Below, piece after piece: positions 11,334 to 21,659 of a stretch of DNA of 64,000 bases. The DNA is from Halichondria panicea (taxonomy: Eukaryota > Porifera > Demospongiae > Suberitida > Halichondriidae). The notes below the pieces were generated by a model. The model worked only from the letters and a program-made list of their open reading frames with translations. It ran no database searches and had not been told where the DNA came from. Position 1 is the stretch's first letter; each line of letters opens with the position of its first letter. The position numbers were made by a program, and so were the translations under genes. The stretch spans positions 1,054,001 to 1,118,000 of the forward strand of contig NC_087382.1 in NCBI RefSeq assembly GCF_963675165.1, given 5' to 3'.

Positions 11334-12551
11334 CTACACTCGGCATTGTAGATAAAACGTTTTCCCCTGAGCCTCCTTTGTCAAGTAGTCAGTTGTGCGT
11401 TGCCCATTGGGACAATCTGCGACAGCTATGAAGGACTTTTCACAGCCAGGATAAGGATCCGTGAGAACGTCAGTAGATACAGTTCCAGAGCAGCTGGTCC
11501 TTCCTTCACACAGACTCTTGACCCAGTTGGTGCTAGTGTATTGAAGAAGGTTGTAGTGGATATTGTTGGAACAGCTTGCACCATAAAAAGCAAATCGGAC
11601 GGTCATTCCTACAACGGATAAAGGGGAGGAAATTATATGTATTAAGTGTAGATAATCCATCGCTACTTTTATCGAACAATTAGTAGGACACACAATGTTA
11701 ATCAGAGTTTAGCAGCGCAATTATTAGCTAGATATTTCATAGATACAGTAGAACCTTGCTAATCCGGACCTCTTTAGTCCGAAACCTCACAAATCCGGAC
11801 AAAAATTAATGGCAAACTGAAAAGAGGAGGGCTGTCAGTATAGACTACTGCGCATGCACAATCTAACTTGCCTTGCTGAATCAGCAAATAAACTGCTCAT
11901 GACAATGCATGGCCACTGCAAAGAAACGAAAAGAAAGCTCACAAGACTCACTGTATTGGAGAGAAAGTTGAGGTAAAAGACTATTCTCTAGCTAGCAGCT
12001 CCTGGCCACAGTAATAATATTATCATAATAATTATATACATGTACAAAAGTGTCTTCATTAATGATATTCATAATCAATTAATGACATCCGTTAATCCAA
12101 AAATTTCATGTATTCGGATGGGGTCTGGTCCAGCTCTATTCGGATTAGCGAGGTTCTACTGTATTACAAACTTTTTGTATTCTGCTTATTACATTTATAC
12201 CTGTTTTTTCATTGACATGAGCAGCTGGGCCATTTTGTTGAAGCAGGACATTCTTCAGCTGATAATAGTGTTGCTGACGAGCTGTAGTCAAAGTAATGTA
12301 TCATGTCAACTATCAAAATGAACCAACTTAAATTAAATTAATAGTGCAAACTGTCAAATTAATGGTGCCACTTTCTCTTTAATTCTAGTGGTGGTTGGAC
12401 AAGATATACATTATTATATACCTGAGTCATCTTGTTGCTCCAGCTCCAGGGCATCTATAAGCTTCTGATAATAACCATGGTCATGAGGAGCAGAAGAGGC
12501 AAGGGCCACGAGAGATAGCAGAGCCACAGTGGCAATCATTGAAATCTTCAT
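11334..12551 (-). CDS. Secreted SUEL/Gal_lectin-like protein 2
   Basis: Three exons on the minus strand. Exon 1 (12551-12422) begins MKISMIATVALLSLVALASS and ends phase 1. Exon 2 (12281-12201, 81 nt, phase 1-1) reads RQQHYYQLKNVLLQQNGP. Exon 3 (11608-11334) reads GMTVRFAFYGASC, SLCEGRTSCSG, DPYPGCEKSFIA and ends LQCRV-stop. All junctions show GT and AG. The mature product would be a linker with a repeated YYQxL motif followed by a six-Cys SUEL-like domain, presumably secreted and sugar-binding (family knowledge, unproven here). The intron between exons 2 and 3 carries a pogo-like MITE. This is the most complete member of the family in the window. Confidence 0.65.
11746..12161. mobile_element. 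pogo/Tigger-like MITE in lectin 2 intron
   Basis: Ends CAGTAGAACCTTGCTAATCC and GGATTAGCGAGGTTCTACTG are near-perfect inverted repeats, flanked by TA on each side. 416 bp with no transposase. TA target and CAGTAGAACCTCG-type termini are typical of pogo/Tigger (Tc1/mariner). Confidence 0.8.
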
Positions 12552-12735
12552 GATGATATCCAGAGAAAATGCTTTAACAACTTGAAGTGATGAACAATTG
12601 CAGTCAGTTGTTATGAGTCAGTGTCAATGAGAAAATGTCACTAGAATAATTATGTTAATACCACTCTTAAGTAGGTACAGTATAACGGAACTGTGTGCTA
12701 TGTCCATTAAGTTAAACTATATGCATAATATAGGC

Positions 12736-13079
12736 TAGCCTCGATCCCAGGCCGATCCGTCTCCAATTGAACGCTAGGTCGCCTCCTCGCTCCTTCTTCC
12801 TTCGCACAAGACAGCTCCTCACACTCTAGCTAAGCCTATATCTCTGACAAACTAAACTTGCAAAGAATAGACCTATGACACGGAGTTCTCTGTGATTTAA
12901 CGGTGATTTTACGGAGTAAGTATGCTTACATACACTATTAGTGTTTCTATATTCGCTCTTTTTGAGCGAATACCTGAGCAACCACAGCAACCACAGCACA
13001 TGCCCAGATACAATCAATACCAGGCCGAGGAGGCGACATAGTGTTCAGTTGGAGACGGATCGGCCTGGGATCGAGGCTA
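12736..13079. mobile_element. TAGCCTC-family MITE with 9-bp target duplication
   Basis: Inverted ends TAGCCTCGATCCCAGGCC and GGCCTGGGATCGAGGCTA; flanks AATATAGGC at 12727-12735 and 13080-13088 are identical. 344 bp, no coding. Nine-base duplications point to a Mutator-like superfamily, an inference. Confidence 0.85.
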
Positions 13080-13085
13080 AATATA

Positions 13086-13560
13086 GGCATGCTTGGATTA
13101 AAGTGGAAGCTTCAGCTAATGGACATAGAAATTGGATCTATATGCTGTGGATGGGGTGAATCCATACATGCATGCAATGTTGCCATACCATGTGCATCCA
13201 GCCATGAAATCCATACAAGGCCTGTGCATGGTTGGGATAAATCTACACGTACCAGCCATGCATGCACTCTATAAAGTAGAAGCGTCCAATGACCAAGGGC
13301 CGTGATGGTGTGAATCCATGCAATGTTGTTACCAGCTGCAAAGTAGAGGCTCTTGTCTAATGGACAATGAAATTGGATTTGGTTGTGTCTCTGTTCCATT
13401 CCACCCGGGCATGTTTCATGGCGACATGCAGAAGTGCGTTCTGAATCGTGAGCTGAAGAATCTAAAACTGTTTGATAAGCAGACAAATACAATGGAGAAA
13501 CAAAAAAGGAATAAAAGTGCCAGAAAAGTTGTACACCTGCACACACACCAATCACTCTAC
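13086..13560. repeat. Duplicate of 10132-10500, unidentified
   Basis: Shares long stretches with 10132-10500, including GTGTCTCTGTTCCATTCCAC and GCAGAAGTGCGTTCTGAA-like words. Also contains repeated GAATCCATNCAATGTTG words related to the foldback element at 48.6 kb. No stable reading frame. Confidence 0.55.
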
Positions 13561-13745
13561 TCTGCTGCATGGCGCTGCGCATGCACGGGGTAATTATAGT
13601 TATTATTCAACTACGTATAGTTTACATGTTTGTATTTCAGAATTGGAGGTTAATACTCTTGATTTACAAAACACGTCTTTGCAAAAGTGCATGAGTGGTA
13701 GGTCGCCCTTTCTCTGCATGGCTTTCTTTAAAAACTTGATTCTTT

Positions 13746-13914
13746 TCATTTCATGTGTGCTGTCATTAGTTGAGATAGATGGTGCTTCATGATAGCATCC
13801 AAGTGGCTCTCGAGGTCTTTACGCTTTGGCTTGATGTCACAACCTGCTTCAGCAAATTGACAGTCCACCGTCGCTTCTATAGGCAAGCAAATCACACGAG
13901 ACTTGGCTGCTTTG
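13746..13914 (-). pseudogene. TRAF-type zinc finger fragment
   Basis: The minus strand reads VDCQFAEAGCDIKPKRKDL, then ESHLDAIMKHHLSQLM and a TGA at 13746. C-x-F-x(4)-GC with RKDL and H-H spacing is the TRAF-type zinc finger pattern, close to VKCPFFEAGC of the intact gene at 22.1 kb. No RING or MATH portion adjoins it. Confidence 0.65.
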
Positions 13915-14996
13915 AGCTAGACTAGAGGCATGCAGAAAGAAAGTATTCCTTCATATATATATAGTATGTACAGCATCCATGAATACATATGATATGATTT
14001 ATATTTATTACTTTAGAGTTATAGCAATATATAGTCGTCAGTGGTGTGAGCGACTGGTTGTATCCCTTCAGCTTAGAACACACCCTCCACTTTGTGAGGG
14101 GGGTAATAATATGTTCAATGCACGCTCTTAATTAGGGATCATTTAATCTCCCTCCTGCACATCTAAAAGGCAGCCACTCAAGAGAAAGCAATTCTAACAC
14201 AATGTGTAATCAGTTTGTGTATGTGTGCTTGAGTGGGTTTGTCTGACAGAATGTGTACTGCATGGTCACCACAGTCAATTTTGTAGGAAGCCTAAGCACA
14301 CACAGAGGAAGCTAAGCACACACCACGTATGCATGTTTGGTCAGTGACTCATTCACTGTCTGCATCTGTGATCTACGCCACACGCGCTAATTAGCTTCAA
14401 ATCTTCCTAGCATATGTTTCCACCTGTGCAAATGTTTTTACTCAATTAAAGATAACGCTGCATCTACTTTTACATGCAGACTGAGACATTACAATAATTA
14501 TATGTGCATGTGTTTATGTTCGTGTGTGTACCTGTAATGTGTGTGTGTGAACGTACTGGACGGCAACCAGTTAATAGTCCTTATATGAGTACACGCCGAG
14601 TTCTGGTTTCCTTGGACGAGTACCATATGAGAATAGGAGGCTGTCCTTCCCACTTGGTGTAGGGAGTGCACTTATGTCTAGGAGATGTCATACAAATTTA
14701 ACATTGACCATGCATGAGAACATAAACAAGTTCAGTGCGGCCTGGAATCGAGGCTAAAACGAGTTATGCACAAGATGAAGCCATGCATACTGCACTGCGT
14801 ACTAAATAGGAAGGAAGTCAAGTTAGTTATCTAGGACGAAACAAAATCGACTGAGAAGGTATCATAGACTTTTCAAAAAACCCATCGCAGTTTGGCAATA
14901 TAGAGTTGCGAGGCTATACTGAGAAGCAAAAACCAAAATTACAACATGCATCGGTGATAGTATCTACTATTATATCTCAAATTGTGAGGCTTCGTG
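13915..14996. other. 5' flank of surface-protein copy 2 (duplicated block)
   Basis: From about 14257 this matches 49879-51000 in the same orientation, apart from an insertion near 50060-50410 in the other copy. No gene recognised; regulatory content not resolved. Confidence 0.6.
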
Positions 14997-15108
14997 CTTT
15001 TACACATTAGCTTCCAACAGGGTGATTTTACACATTAGCTTCTAACAGGGTGCTTTTACACATTAGCTTCCAACAGGATGCTTTTACACATTAGCTTCCA
15101 ACAGGGTG
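14997..15108 (+). repeat. Four-copy 28-bp tandem repeat
   Basis: Unit CTTTTACACATTAGCTTCCA plus ACAGGGTG, four copies with single-base differences. The equivalent place upstream of copy 3 (about 51005) has a single unit, so the array expanded or contracted after duplication. Confidence 0.9.
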
Positions 15109-15390
15109 CTTCCGACAGCTGGACCATTATCCTGAGAAACCACAAGGGAAGTAATGAGTCTACCACAGCCAGTAGACAATACAGCACAGATGGCTATACC
15201 ATTGTGTGCATGGTTGAAATAGTGCCAAACTCCCCCCCCTCCCCCGCTATAAGTGCATGGCATTTGGTAATCACTAACACACAATATTAAGTGCTCCTTG
15301 ACTAGCGAAACAGACAAAAGTGCAGCATCCATTAAACAGTGAGTTTAATTAACATGATTGCAGTTACTACAATGTATATGGCATGCATTG

Positions 15391-15397
15391 TATATAA
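15391..15397 (+). promoter_or_regulatory. Possible TATA box for surface-protein copy 2
   Basis: TATATAA about 80 bases before the chosen ATG. In an AT-rich background this is only suggestive. Confidence 0.3.
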
Positions 15398-15477
15398 TTA
15401 GTACATAACCATTCTTGGAGCAGCATAATTGTTATAACATACGTACCAACACCATCCTCAATACATGCACCTCAGAT

Positions 15478-18400
15478 ATGCTGTCTAGAAACATTCTCAG
15501 CTGGTTAGTGCTACTGTCCCTAGCTACTGTTACCAGGAGTGAGCACTATCACATTGTGCCAGTGGATTCAACCGACTTGTGTAATGACTATCGAAATGGA
15601 ACTTGTTTTACTCTCGAGCAGCTTGTTCAAACAGACCTGTTATCTGATGGAGTCAATCTCACCTTGAGCTTTCTACCTGGAGATCATGTGTTAACTGAGC
15701 AGTTACTGATTCGTAACTTCTCACATGTGCAAATCACCGGCCAGAACACAAGTACAACTGTAGTTGGATTCCATAGCAATGGTACGATACGTTTTGTTAG
15801 TATTACCAAATTGAATATTGAACGCTTGGGTTTTATTGGAGCGAATGTTGGATCACAAAACTCACATCAAGGTTTAACCATTGACGGTGCCAATGATGTG
15901 TACATCAAAGACTGCAACTTTTCGGACTTTGTATTACTCAATCAAGCGGAAAATCACCTCGTTAAGATTGCTAATACTCAAACTGCAACAATTGAGAGCA
16001 CTCTCTTTATGAACAACATTGGTCAGGCACTGCACGTTGAGGCTGATGATGTGTACATAACAAGTAGTGAGTTCACTAGAAATGATGGAGGTGCAGTTGA
16101 CATTAAATCAAACAACTCTCTGATCAACAAAACAGAGTTCAACTATAACAGTGCTGAGAGTGGAGGAGCAGTAGAAATGTTATCTGGTACTGTAGTAATC
16201 GCTTGGTGTAACTTCACAAATAACAAAGCTTCTCAGAATGGTGGAGCCATTTATGTTGGCTCAGGTAGTGTGTCCATCTCCAATAGTGAGCTGATAAACA
16301 ACAGTGCTGACTATGGTGGTGGAGGAGCGATTGTTGTTGTTTCTGGTAGTGTGTCCATCTCCAATAGTGAGCTGACAAACAACAGTGCTGACTATGGAGG
16401 TGGAGCGATTGTTGTTGACTCAGGTAATGTGTCTATCTCCAACAGTACGCTGAAATACAACAGAGCTAACTATGGTGGAGCGATTCTTGTTTTCTCAGAT
16501 AGTAGCGTGACCATCTCCGACAGTGAGATAACAAACAGCGTTGCTAAAGAGGGTGGAGTAATTCATGTCTCCCGATCTTCCACCTTGATCATCAACACTA
16601 GAATTGCTAATAACATGGGCAGTTTGAACATTTCACAGTCAAATGTAACATTCACTGGAAGGAATATTGTCAGTAACAATAGTCGTCCCATTTATGCTTT
16701 CAATAGTCGAATCGAGTTTAATGGACCTGCAATGCTGAGTAACAATTGTGGTGTGTTTGGTGGAGCTATCAGCGCTGACCAGAGTGAAATATACATTAAC
16801 ACAGAAGGAGTGATCATCACCAACAACACAGCTACCTCTGGAGGAGGGATACTTCTGAGAGAAAGTACACTCCTTGTAAAAGAGCCAATAAAGATCTATC
16901 ACAACACAGCACAGAATGGTGGAGGGATATATGTATATTCCAGTAGAGTTGAGTTCCAATCAGTGCCGATGGTAGGTGCATATGGTCAGCCACTTCCTCC
17001 AAATAGACAGAGTGAGATTGCTCAAAACATTGCTGAGAATAATGGTGGAGGTATTTATGCATCATCTTCAACTATTGAAGTTGTAACTCAATCGCACGTC
17101 AACATTGACTCAAACACAGCTAAAGCTAGTGGAGGTGGAGTGTATCTACAGCAAAGATCGAGAATGTACCTATTTAAAACGGATGTAGAATATAGGACTC
17201 AGGATCCGTTAGTCAAGTTAATGATTAAGAAGAACTTGGCTCAGTACGGAGGGGGAATATTTGTGGCAGATGACACAGACAGTGGTGCCTGCAAAGTAGG
17301 GGCCACAGAAATTGATGCAACCTACATCATTTTTGCTGACTGCTTCATTCAAACAATTAGTCTGTATGGGTATTACTATGATCCAAACTATTTCAACACA
17401 TTCATGACTAACAACACAGCCACTCAGTCAGGAGCAGACATCTACGGAGGTATGTTGGACAGGTGTACAATAAGTTCAAGTGCTGAATATCAAATTTCTT
17501 CAAATACATTGGACTACATAAATAACACTATAAAATCCTCCACCGAATTATTAATTTCTTCTAGGCCCCTGCAGGTGATGTTTTGTAACTATTCACAAAA
17601 TTACTATGTTTCTACAAAAAAGGGACACACATTTAAAATCAGTGTTATGGCTGTTGACCAAGTTGGAAATCCAGTGTATGCTGCAATTCGCAGTTCTGTT
17701 ATCACTGAGAGTGGAGTTGGTCGTCTCAAAGAAGGACAGACAGAACAAGAAGTTGGCAATCAGTGCACAGAATTAGAGTACAATGTATTCTCACAAGACA
17801 GCTCTGCTCAAGTGGAACTCTATGCTGAGGGTCCATGCAACAATTTGGGAATTTCAAGACAACTTTTTAATATTTCTTTTCTACCCTGCACATGCCCTAT
17901 TGGACTCAAACCAATTCAGTCAGATATTGAGTGCAAGTGTGACTGTGATCCAGACTTACTACCATATCAGATAACAGACTGTTCTGAAGAAAATGGGACC
18001 ATAACGCTGGAAAGAAATAGTAACATATGGATAGAATTCATAAATACTACCAACGGAACAGGGTATGTTGTTAGTAACTGTGTATTTGACTATTGCGCAC
18101 AAGGGCCAGTGAAGATCAGTCTAAGCAACCCTGACAAACAGTGTGCCTACAATCAAAGTGGTGTCTTATGTGGTGAATGTAAACCAGGATTCGGTCTTTT
18201 GTTGGCTACGTCACGGTGTGAAGAATGTTCTGATATTCACCTTCTTCTACTTCTTCTACTAATATCATTTGCGCTGGCTGGTATATTGCAAGTTGCCTTA
18301 ATTCTTGTGCTCGACATCACTATAGCAACTGGGAATATTCATGGTTTCATTTTTTACGTCAATATGCTAGCAGCTAATAGAGCAATTTTCTTACCAAATT

Positions 18401-19848
18401 TAAACAACTTTTTAACAATTTTCATATCATGGGTGAATCTTGATTTAGATATTGGGACGTGCTTTTACAATGGAATGACCTCTAAAGCAAAACTGCTCAT
18501 TCAACTTGTCTTCCCAGCTTACCTGTTTATTCTGATGTTCTTAATAATTATTTTGAGTAAACACTTTAAATCATTTGCAAAACTCCTCTCCAACAAGAAC
18601 CCAGTTGCTGCCCTAGGCACACTCGTTCTACTCTCTTATTCCAAACTCTTACGGTTTATCATTGCTGCACTACAATACAGGGTCTTGGATTATCCTGACG
18701 GTTCAACCAAGACTGTTTGGCTGTATGATGGAAATGTGCAATACTTTACTTCAGATTTCATCCCTCAGTTTGTTGCTGCAGCCATTATCTTCATTGCCGG
18801 TGGATTGTTCACTGTAGTGCTCTTCTTTGGACAATGGTTTCCACGCTGCTCCAAGGTTATGATATGGACCAAGAACACGAAGTACACTGGCTTCATGGAC
18901 ACATTCCATGCTCCATTCACTCCCAAGCATCGCTACTGGGTGGGACTGCTCCTCTTTGCTCAGATTGCTCAAAATATAGGAGCTGCCCTGGCTACAAACA
19001 CTTCTCTACCTGTGTTATCATCTGGGTGTATTGCATTCGGACTGATATCATTGAACAATCGAGTGTATAAAAAGCAACTTAATGAATATTTTGAAGCGTT
19101 GTTTCTGCTTAATCTTGGCATTCTATCTATTGGAACCTCCTACGTTGTTGAAACACAACAACAGCAAGAAACACTGGCCAATGTTTCAATGTCCATAGCT
19201 TTCATTATTTTTGTGACAATAATTATCTACCATTCTCACCACTTTATACTGAAGAAGACCAAAACATGGCTCAAGATAAAAGAACTCGTTAAGAGTATCA
19301 AAAGAATTTTACGAGCTGGTGCTGCAGACATGAGACTTCAACAAGCTAACAATGGCCGAGAAATATATCAGCTAGTAGCCGATGAAAACGATGACGATGA
19401 ATTACTCCAAGTAGTAGACGACTATGAACAAAGAGACCCAGTGGATCCACCTTACACTGATGGAGCAGAAGAAGAAGCTGACCCTGATCGCTACATCACT
19501 CCTCCCATCATCAGACCAGCCACGAGGCCGGACCAGCTGAGATTACCCTACATGGATGAGCTAGCCCCCCTCACCACAGAGGACTACAGACCAGCCCCTC
19601 CCCTAGCCTCCTTCTCAAGGCCTAAACAATTAGGCCTGCTACTAGCCTCGATTCAAGGCCGATCGTATTTTAATCGGCCTGGAATCGAGGCTAGCCTGCT
19701 ACTGACTGCTTGCGCATGCGCAAAATTATTGGATAATATTCCCGTAATGTTTCCCATTAAACTGAATTTTTACCCGAATTATATCCTGAATAACATATAC
19801 AGACAAAGAATACTCTTCATAAAGTCAGACACAGAGCTATATAGCTAG
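15478..19848 (+). CDS. Beta-helix multi-pass surface protein, copy 2 (intact, altered tail)
   Basis: Open frame of 1456 codons from ATG 15478; the frame extends further upstream without an ATG, and this ATG gives a proper signal peptide (MLSRNILSWLVLLSLATVTR). Residues about 50-720 are a right-handed beta-helix with GGAI and NNTA rungs like chlamydial Pmp repeats, rich in N-x-S/T. Residues about 800-920 are Cys-rich (CTCPIG, CKCDCDPD, CGECKPGFG, CEEC). Residues about 921-1258 hold roughly eight hydrophobic segments with FFGQWFPRC and YHAPFTPKHRYW-like signatures known from many cnidarian and sponge proteins of unknown function. The cytoplasmic tail is acidic (ENDDDELLQVVDDYE) then proline-rich. 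The last about 80 residues, from 19604, are encoded by a MITE; the original end lies stranded at 20236-20312. A surface receptor or adhesion role is inferred from architecture only. No intron is visible. Confidence 0.85.
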   Translation: MLSRNILSWLVLLSLATVTRSEHYHIVPVDSTDLCNDYRNGTCFTLEQLVQTDLLSDGVNLTLSFLPGDHVLTEQLLIRNFSHVQITGQNTSTTVVGFHSNGTIRFVSITKLNIERLGFIGANVGSQNSHQGLTIDGANDVYIKDCNFSDFVLLNQAENHLVKIANTQTATIESTLFMNNIGQALHVEADDVYITSSEFTRNDGGAVDIKSNNSLINKTEFNYNSAESGGAVEMLSGTVVIAWCNFTNNKASQNGGAIYVGSGSVSISNSELINNSADYGGGGAIVVVSGSVSISNSELTNNSADYGGGAIVVDSGNVSISNSTLKYNRANYGGAILVFSDSSVTISDSEITNSVAKEGGVIHVSRSSTLIINTRIANNMGSLNISQSNVTFTGRNIVSNNSRPIYAFNSRIEFNGPAMLSNNCGVFGGAISADQSEIYINTEGVIITNNTATSGGGILLRESTLLVKEPIKIYHNTAQNGGGIYVYSSRVEFQSVPMVGAYGQPLPPNRQSEIAQNIAENNGGGIYASSSTIEVVTQSHVNIDSNTAKASGGGVYLQQRSRMYLFKTDVEYRTQDPLVKLMIKKNLAQYGGGIFVADDTDSGACKVGATEIDATYIIFADCFIQTISLYGYYYDPNYFNTFMTNNTATQSGADIYGGMLDRCTISSSAEYQISSNTLDYINNTIKSSTELLISSRPLQVMFCNYSQNYYVSTKKGHTFKISVMAVDQVGNPVYAAIRSSVITESGVGRLKEGQTEQEVGNQCTELEYNVFSQDSSAQVELYAEGPCNNLGISRQLFNISFLPCTCPIGLKPIQSDIECKCDCDPDLLPYQITDCSEENGTITLERNSNIWIEFINTTNGTGYVVSNCVFDYCAQGPVKISLSNPDKQCAYNQSGVLCGECKPGFGLLLATSRCEECSDIHLLLLLLLISFALAGILQVALILVLDITIATGNIHGFIFYVNMLAANRAIFLPNLNNFLTIFISWVNLDLDIGTCFYNGMTSKAKLLIQLVFPAYLFILMFLIIILSKHFKSFAKLLSNKNPVAALGTLVLLSYSKLLRFIIAALQYRVLDYPDGSTKTVWLYDGNVQYFTSDFIPQFVAAAIIFIAGGLFTVVLFFGQWFPRCSKVMIWTKNTKYTGFMDTFHAPFTPKHRYWVGLLLFAQIAQNIGAALATNTSLPVLSSGCIAFGLISLNNRVYKKQLNEYFEALFLLNLGILSIGTSYVVETQQQQETLANVSMSIAFIIFVTIIIYHSHHFILKKTKTWLKIKELVKSIKRILRAGAADMRLQQANNGREIYQLVADENDDDELLQVVDDYEQRDPVDPPYTDGAEEEADPDRYITPPIIRPATRPDQLRLPYMDELAPLTTEDYRPAPPLASFSRPKQLGLLLASIQGRSYFNRPGIEASLLLTACACAKLLDNIPVMFPIKLNFYPNYILNNIYRQRILFIKSDTELYS
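16240..16560 (+). repeat. Beta-helix rung array in copy 2
   Basis: Three SVSISNS/NVSISNS units of about 25-26 codons and one degenerate unit (SSVTISDS). The third unit has the STLKYNRANY form that fills the array of copy 3. Confidence 0.8.
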
Positions 19849-20235
19849 CTAGCTAGAGACAGAGCTGTATTGGTTACAGCAGCAATTTCTTTCTGATAGA
19901 GTCGACTTTCACCAAGGTTAGTGTCAGATGGGCGTGGCCTATCATATAGGCTATTGTCAGCCTTCCCCTCCGTTCAGAGGATTGTTATCCACTCTGTTGC
20001 AGGCTGTGAGTCCTTTGTTAACATAGTAGGCTAAGGGTAGCTATTAGAATGCTATCACACGGGCTACAATCACACTTCTATCCACTTTCTTCAATCCACT
20101 TCCGTTCGTTGTGACGTCATTGTTTTACTGAGCAAAATACAATGGTATCCGAATTACCCACTTTCAGGGTAATAGGTGGCGCATGCGCAAACAGTCGATA
20201 CCAGGCCCTCTCTTAGCGGCCTGGAATTGAGGCTA
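19604..20235. mobile_element. TAGCCTC-family MITE inserted in copy 2 coding tail
   Basis: Starts TAGCCTCCTTCTCAAGGCC and ends GGCCTGGAATTGAGGCTA. Flanks 19595-19603 and 20236-20244 are both CCCCTCCCC, a 9-bp target duplication. It contains a nested hairpin near 19646-19694 (TAGCCTCGATTCAAGGCCG / CGGCCTGGAATCGAGGCTA). It supplies a new stop codon at 19846-19848 to the host gene. Confidence 0.85.
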
Positions 20236-20312
20236 CCCCTCCCCCTACAAGAGTTAACCATTGTCCTGTTGTTACACACACAGAAATAGGCCCCATACGC
20301 AATGAAGTGTGA
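20236..20312 (+). pseudogene. Stranded original C-terminus of copy 2
   Basis: After the target duplication the sequence continues with the family's usual end (RVNHCPVV, THTEIGPIRNEV, stop TGA at 20310). Copies 1 and 3 keep this end joined to the tail. Here it is cut off by the MITE. Confidence 0.85.
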
Positions 20313-20723
20313 ACTGTCTCATTTAGCTGAGGTACTCTTAAAATAACATCTGTAGGCATTGTTAGTTACAACAGTTACTGTCATTAGCAATTTGTTATGC
20401 TACTAGTTTAAAGAGAGAGGTTAAAGATAAACATGGTTGTGCTAATATGTAATAATTATTTTAAATGTTGGATAATTATGCCGGCTATATACCACCCATA
20501 ATTATACATAGATTACATTATGAGGTCAATTACCACAATATGATAAAAATATGAAAAATAAAGCAGTAATTGTGCTGAATAAATCATAATGACCACAAGA
20601 TAAAAGTCTACTGTCTAGAGTAAAATATCAATTTCAAGACCATCAAATGAATACACTCAGTCATTTTGTGCATGTCCTGTTCTCAACAATCCACAACACT
20701 AATACTACTATAGTTCTATATCC
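20313..20723. other. 3' flank of copy 2
   Basis: Matches the sequence after copy 3, which is split there by the retrotransposon (57022-57154 and 62210-62440). AATAAA motifs occur near 20562 and 20578. No gene. Confidence 0.6.
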
Positions 20724-20988
20724 TCTCGAATTTCATGTCAGCCGGTTCTCATTGTAGCGTGGGAGGGAGAAAACCGTCTGGTGACGTAGTACTCTTTTCT
20801 GCCGTCGGACGGAATGTTGGTAGAGTACCACAATAATGTAAGATAGCTTTCAAGAATACAACTGGTGTGCATGAAATTGTGGGTTCTCTAGAGGATGATT
20901 ACATTCTTGACTGACAGAACGTTCTGCCTAGTGTTACCAGACGGTTCTCTCCATCCCACGCTACAATAAGAGCCAGCTGGAATTCGAG
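20724..20988. mobile_element. MITE with GTTCTCATTGTAGCGTGGGA arms
   Basis: Left arm contains CCGGTTCTCATTGTAGCGTG and right arm CACGCTACAATAAGAGCCAG, with paired AACCGTCTGG / CCAGACGGTT further in. A relative is at about 62445-62690 in the matching flank of copy 3, so insertion predates that duplication. Confidence 0.7.
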
Positions 20989-21519
20989 ACTACTACTGAC
21001 TTACATTACTGACTTACATGTAGTACCAAGGAGCAAAACCATTTATGTGGGTAGTCTATAGTTCTAGTTCCCATCTTCATATTATGCTTGGTGGTCCACA
21101 CGAAAGTGATGCCTATAGTTACATTTAAGTGGCCAACCAGTAAAACACATCATGTATGCACTTAGCCTCGATCCGAGGCCGCATTTCATTGGAGGCCAGT
21201 GAAGGAGGCTAGTACTGGAGTTGGCAGATCTTTGCAACACACCAGTAAAAGCGTAGAGCGTTACGCGTTCCTTATATGGATTTTGTGTATACATGCACTG
21301 TGGTCTGTTTTACTTTCTATTTAAGAACCACAGTGCTCAACACTTTTATTCATGAGTGGCAAAGATTCTGCAAACTCCAGTATGCACTTAAGGTTCACTT
21401 AATGTTCACTGATATCTATAAGGCTGCCATGTGCAATGTAAACTAAAAGGAGGCCATTTATGAATGGCCTCCGCATAAATGGCCTCCTTCCCCGGGAACT
21501 AAGATCAAAATCTTTCAAA
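20989..21519. other. Spacer with solo TAGCCTC-type ends
   Basis: No gene recognised. 21173-21211 is a short TAGCCTC...GAGGCTA hairpin-like remnant. The rest is AT-rich. Confidence 0.45.
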
Positions 21520-21529
21520 CTTCTCCGAC

Positions 21530-21632
21530 CGTTTCCTACTGCTCCATCCAGAATCTCGATTTTTGCCACTGTTTTAGACGTGGCACGCTCCCTTTCATCA
21601 TCACTTTCTGTGCTTAAAGAGTTATAGCATGT
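21530..21632 (-). pseudogene. Short coding-like fragment (TESDDE block), copy 2
   Basis: The minus strand reads STESDDERERATSKT, VAKIEILDG and further in the same frame, longer and better preserved than the copy at 4463-4566. It is antisense to surface-protein copy 2. Not recognised as a known domain. Confidence 0.4.
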
Positions 21633-21659
21633 ATACAGCTGAAGGAGGGCCTGAGGCAA

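Noticed and set aside
11609..11693. In-frame stretch upstream of the lectin 2 last exon (CPTNCSIKVAMDY)
   Set aside because: An AG acceptor in phase lies at 11609-11610 and the matching region in lectins 3 and 4 is interrupted, so it is most likely intron.
14997..15108. CRISPR-like array
   Set aside because: Direct tandem 28-bp units with no unique spacers, in a eukaryotic genome.
15415..15477. Upstream extension of the copy 2 frame
   Set aside because: It starts at TTG, not ATG. The ATG at 15478 begins a proper signal peptide.
15478..17500. Bacterial (chlamydial) contamination or recent transfer suggested by Pmp-like repeats
   Set aside because: Flanks, membrane domain, repeats and neighbouring intron-containing genes are all animal-like. 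The repeat similarity can arise by convergence of beta-helix rungs.
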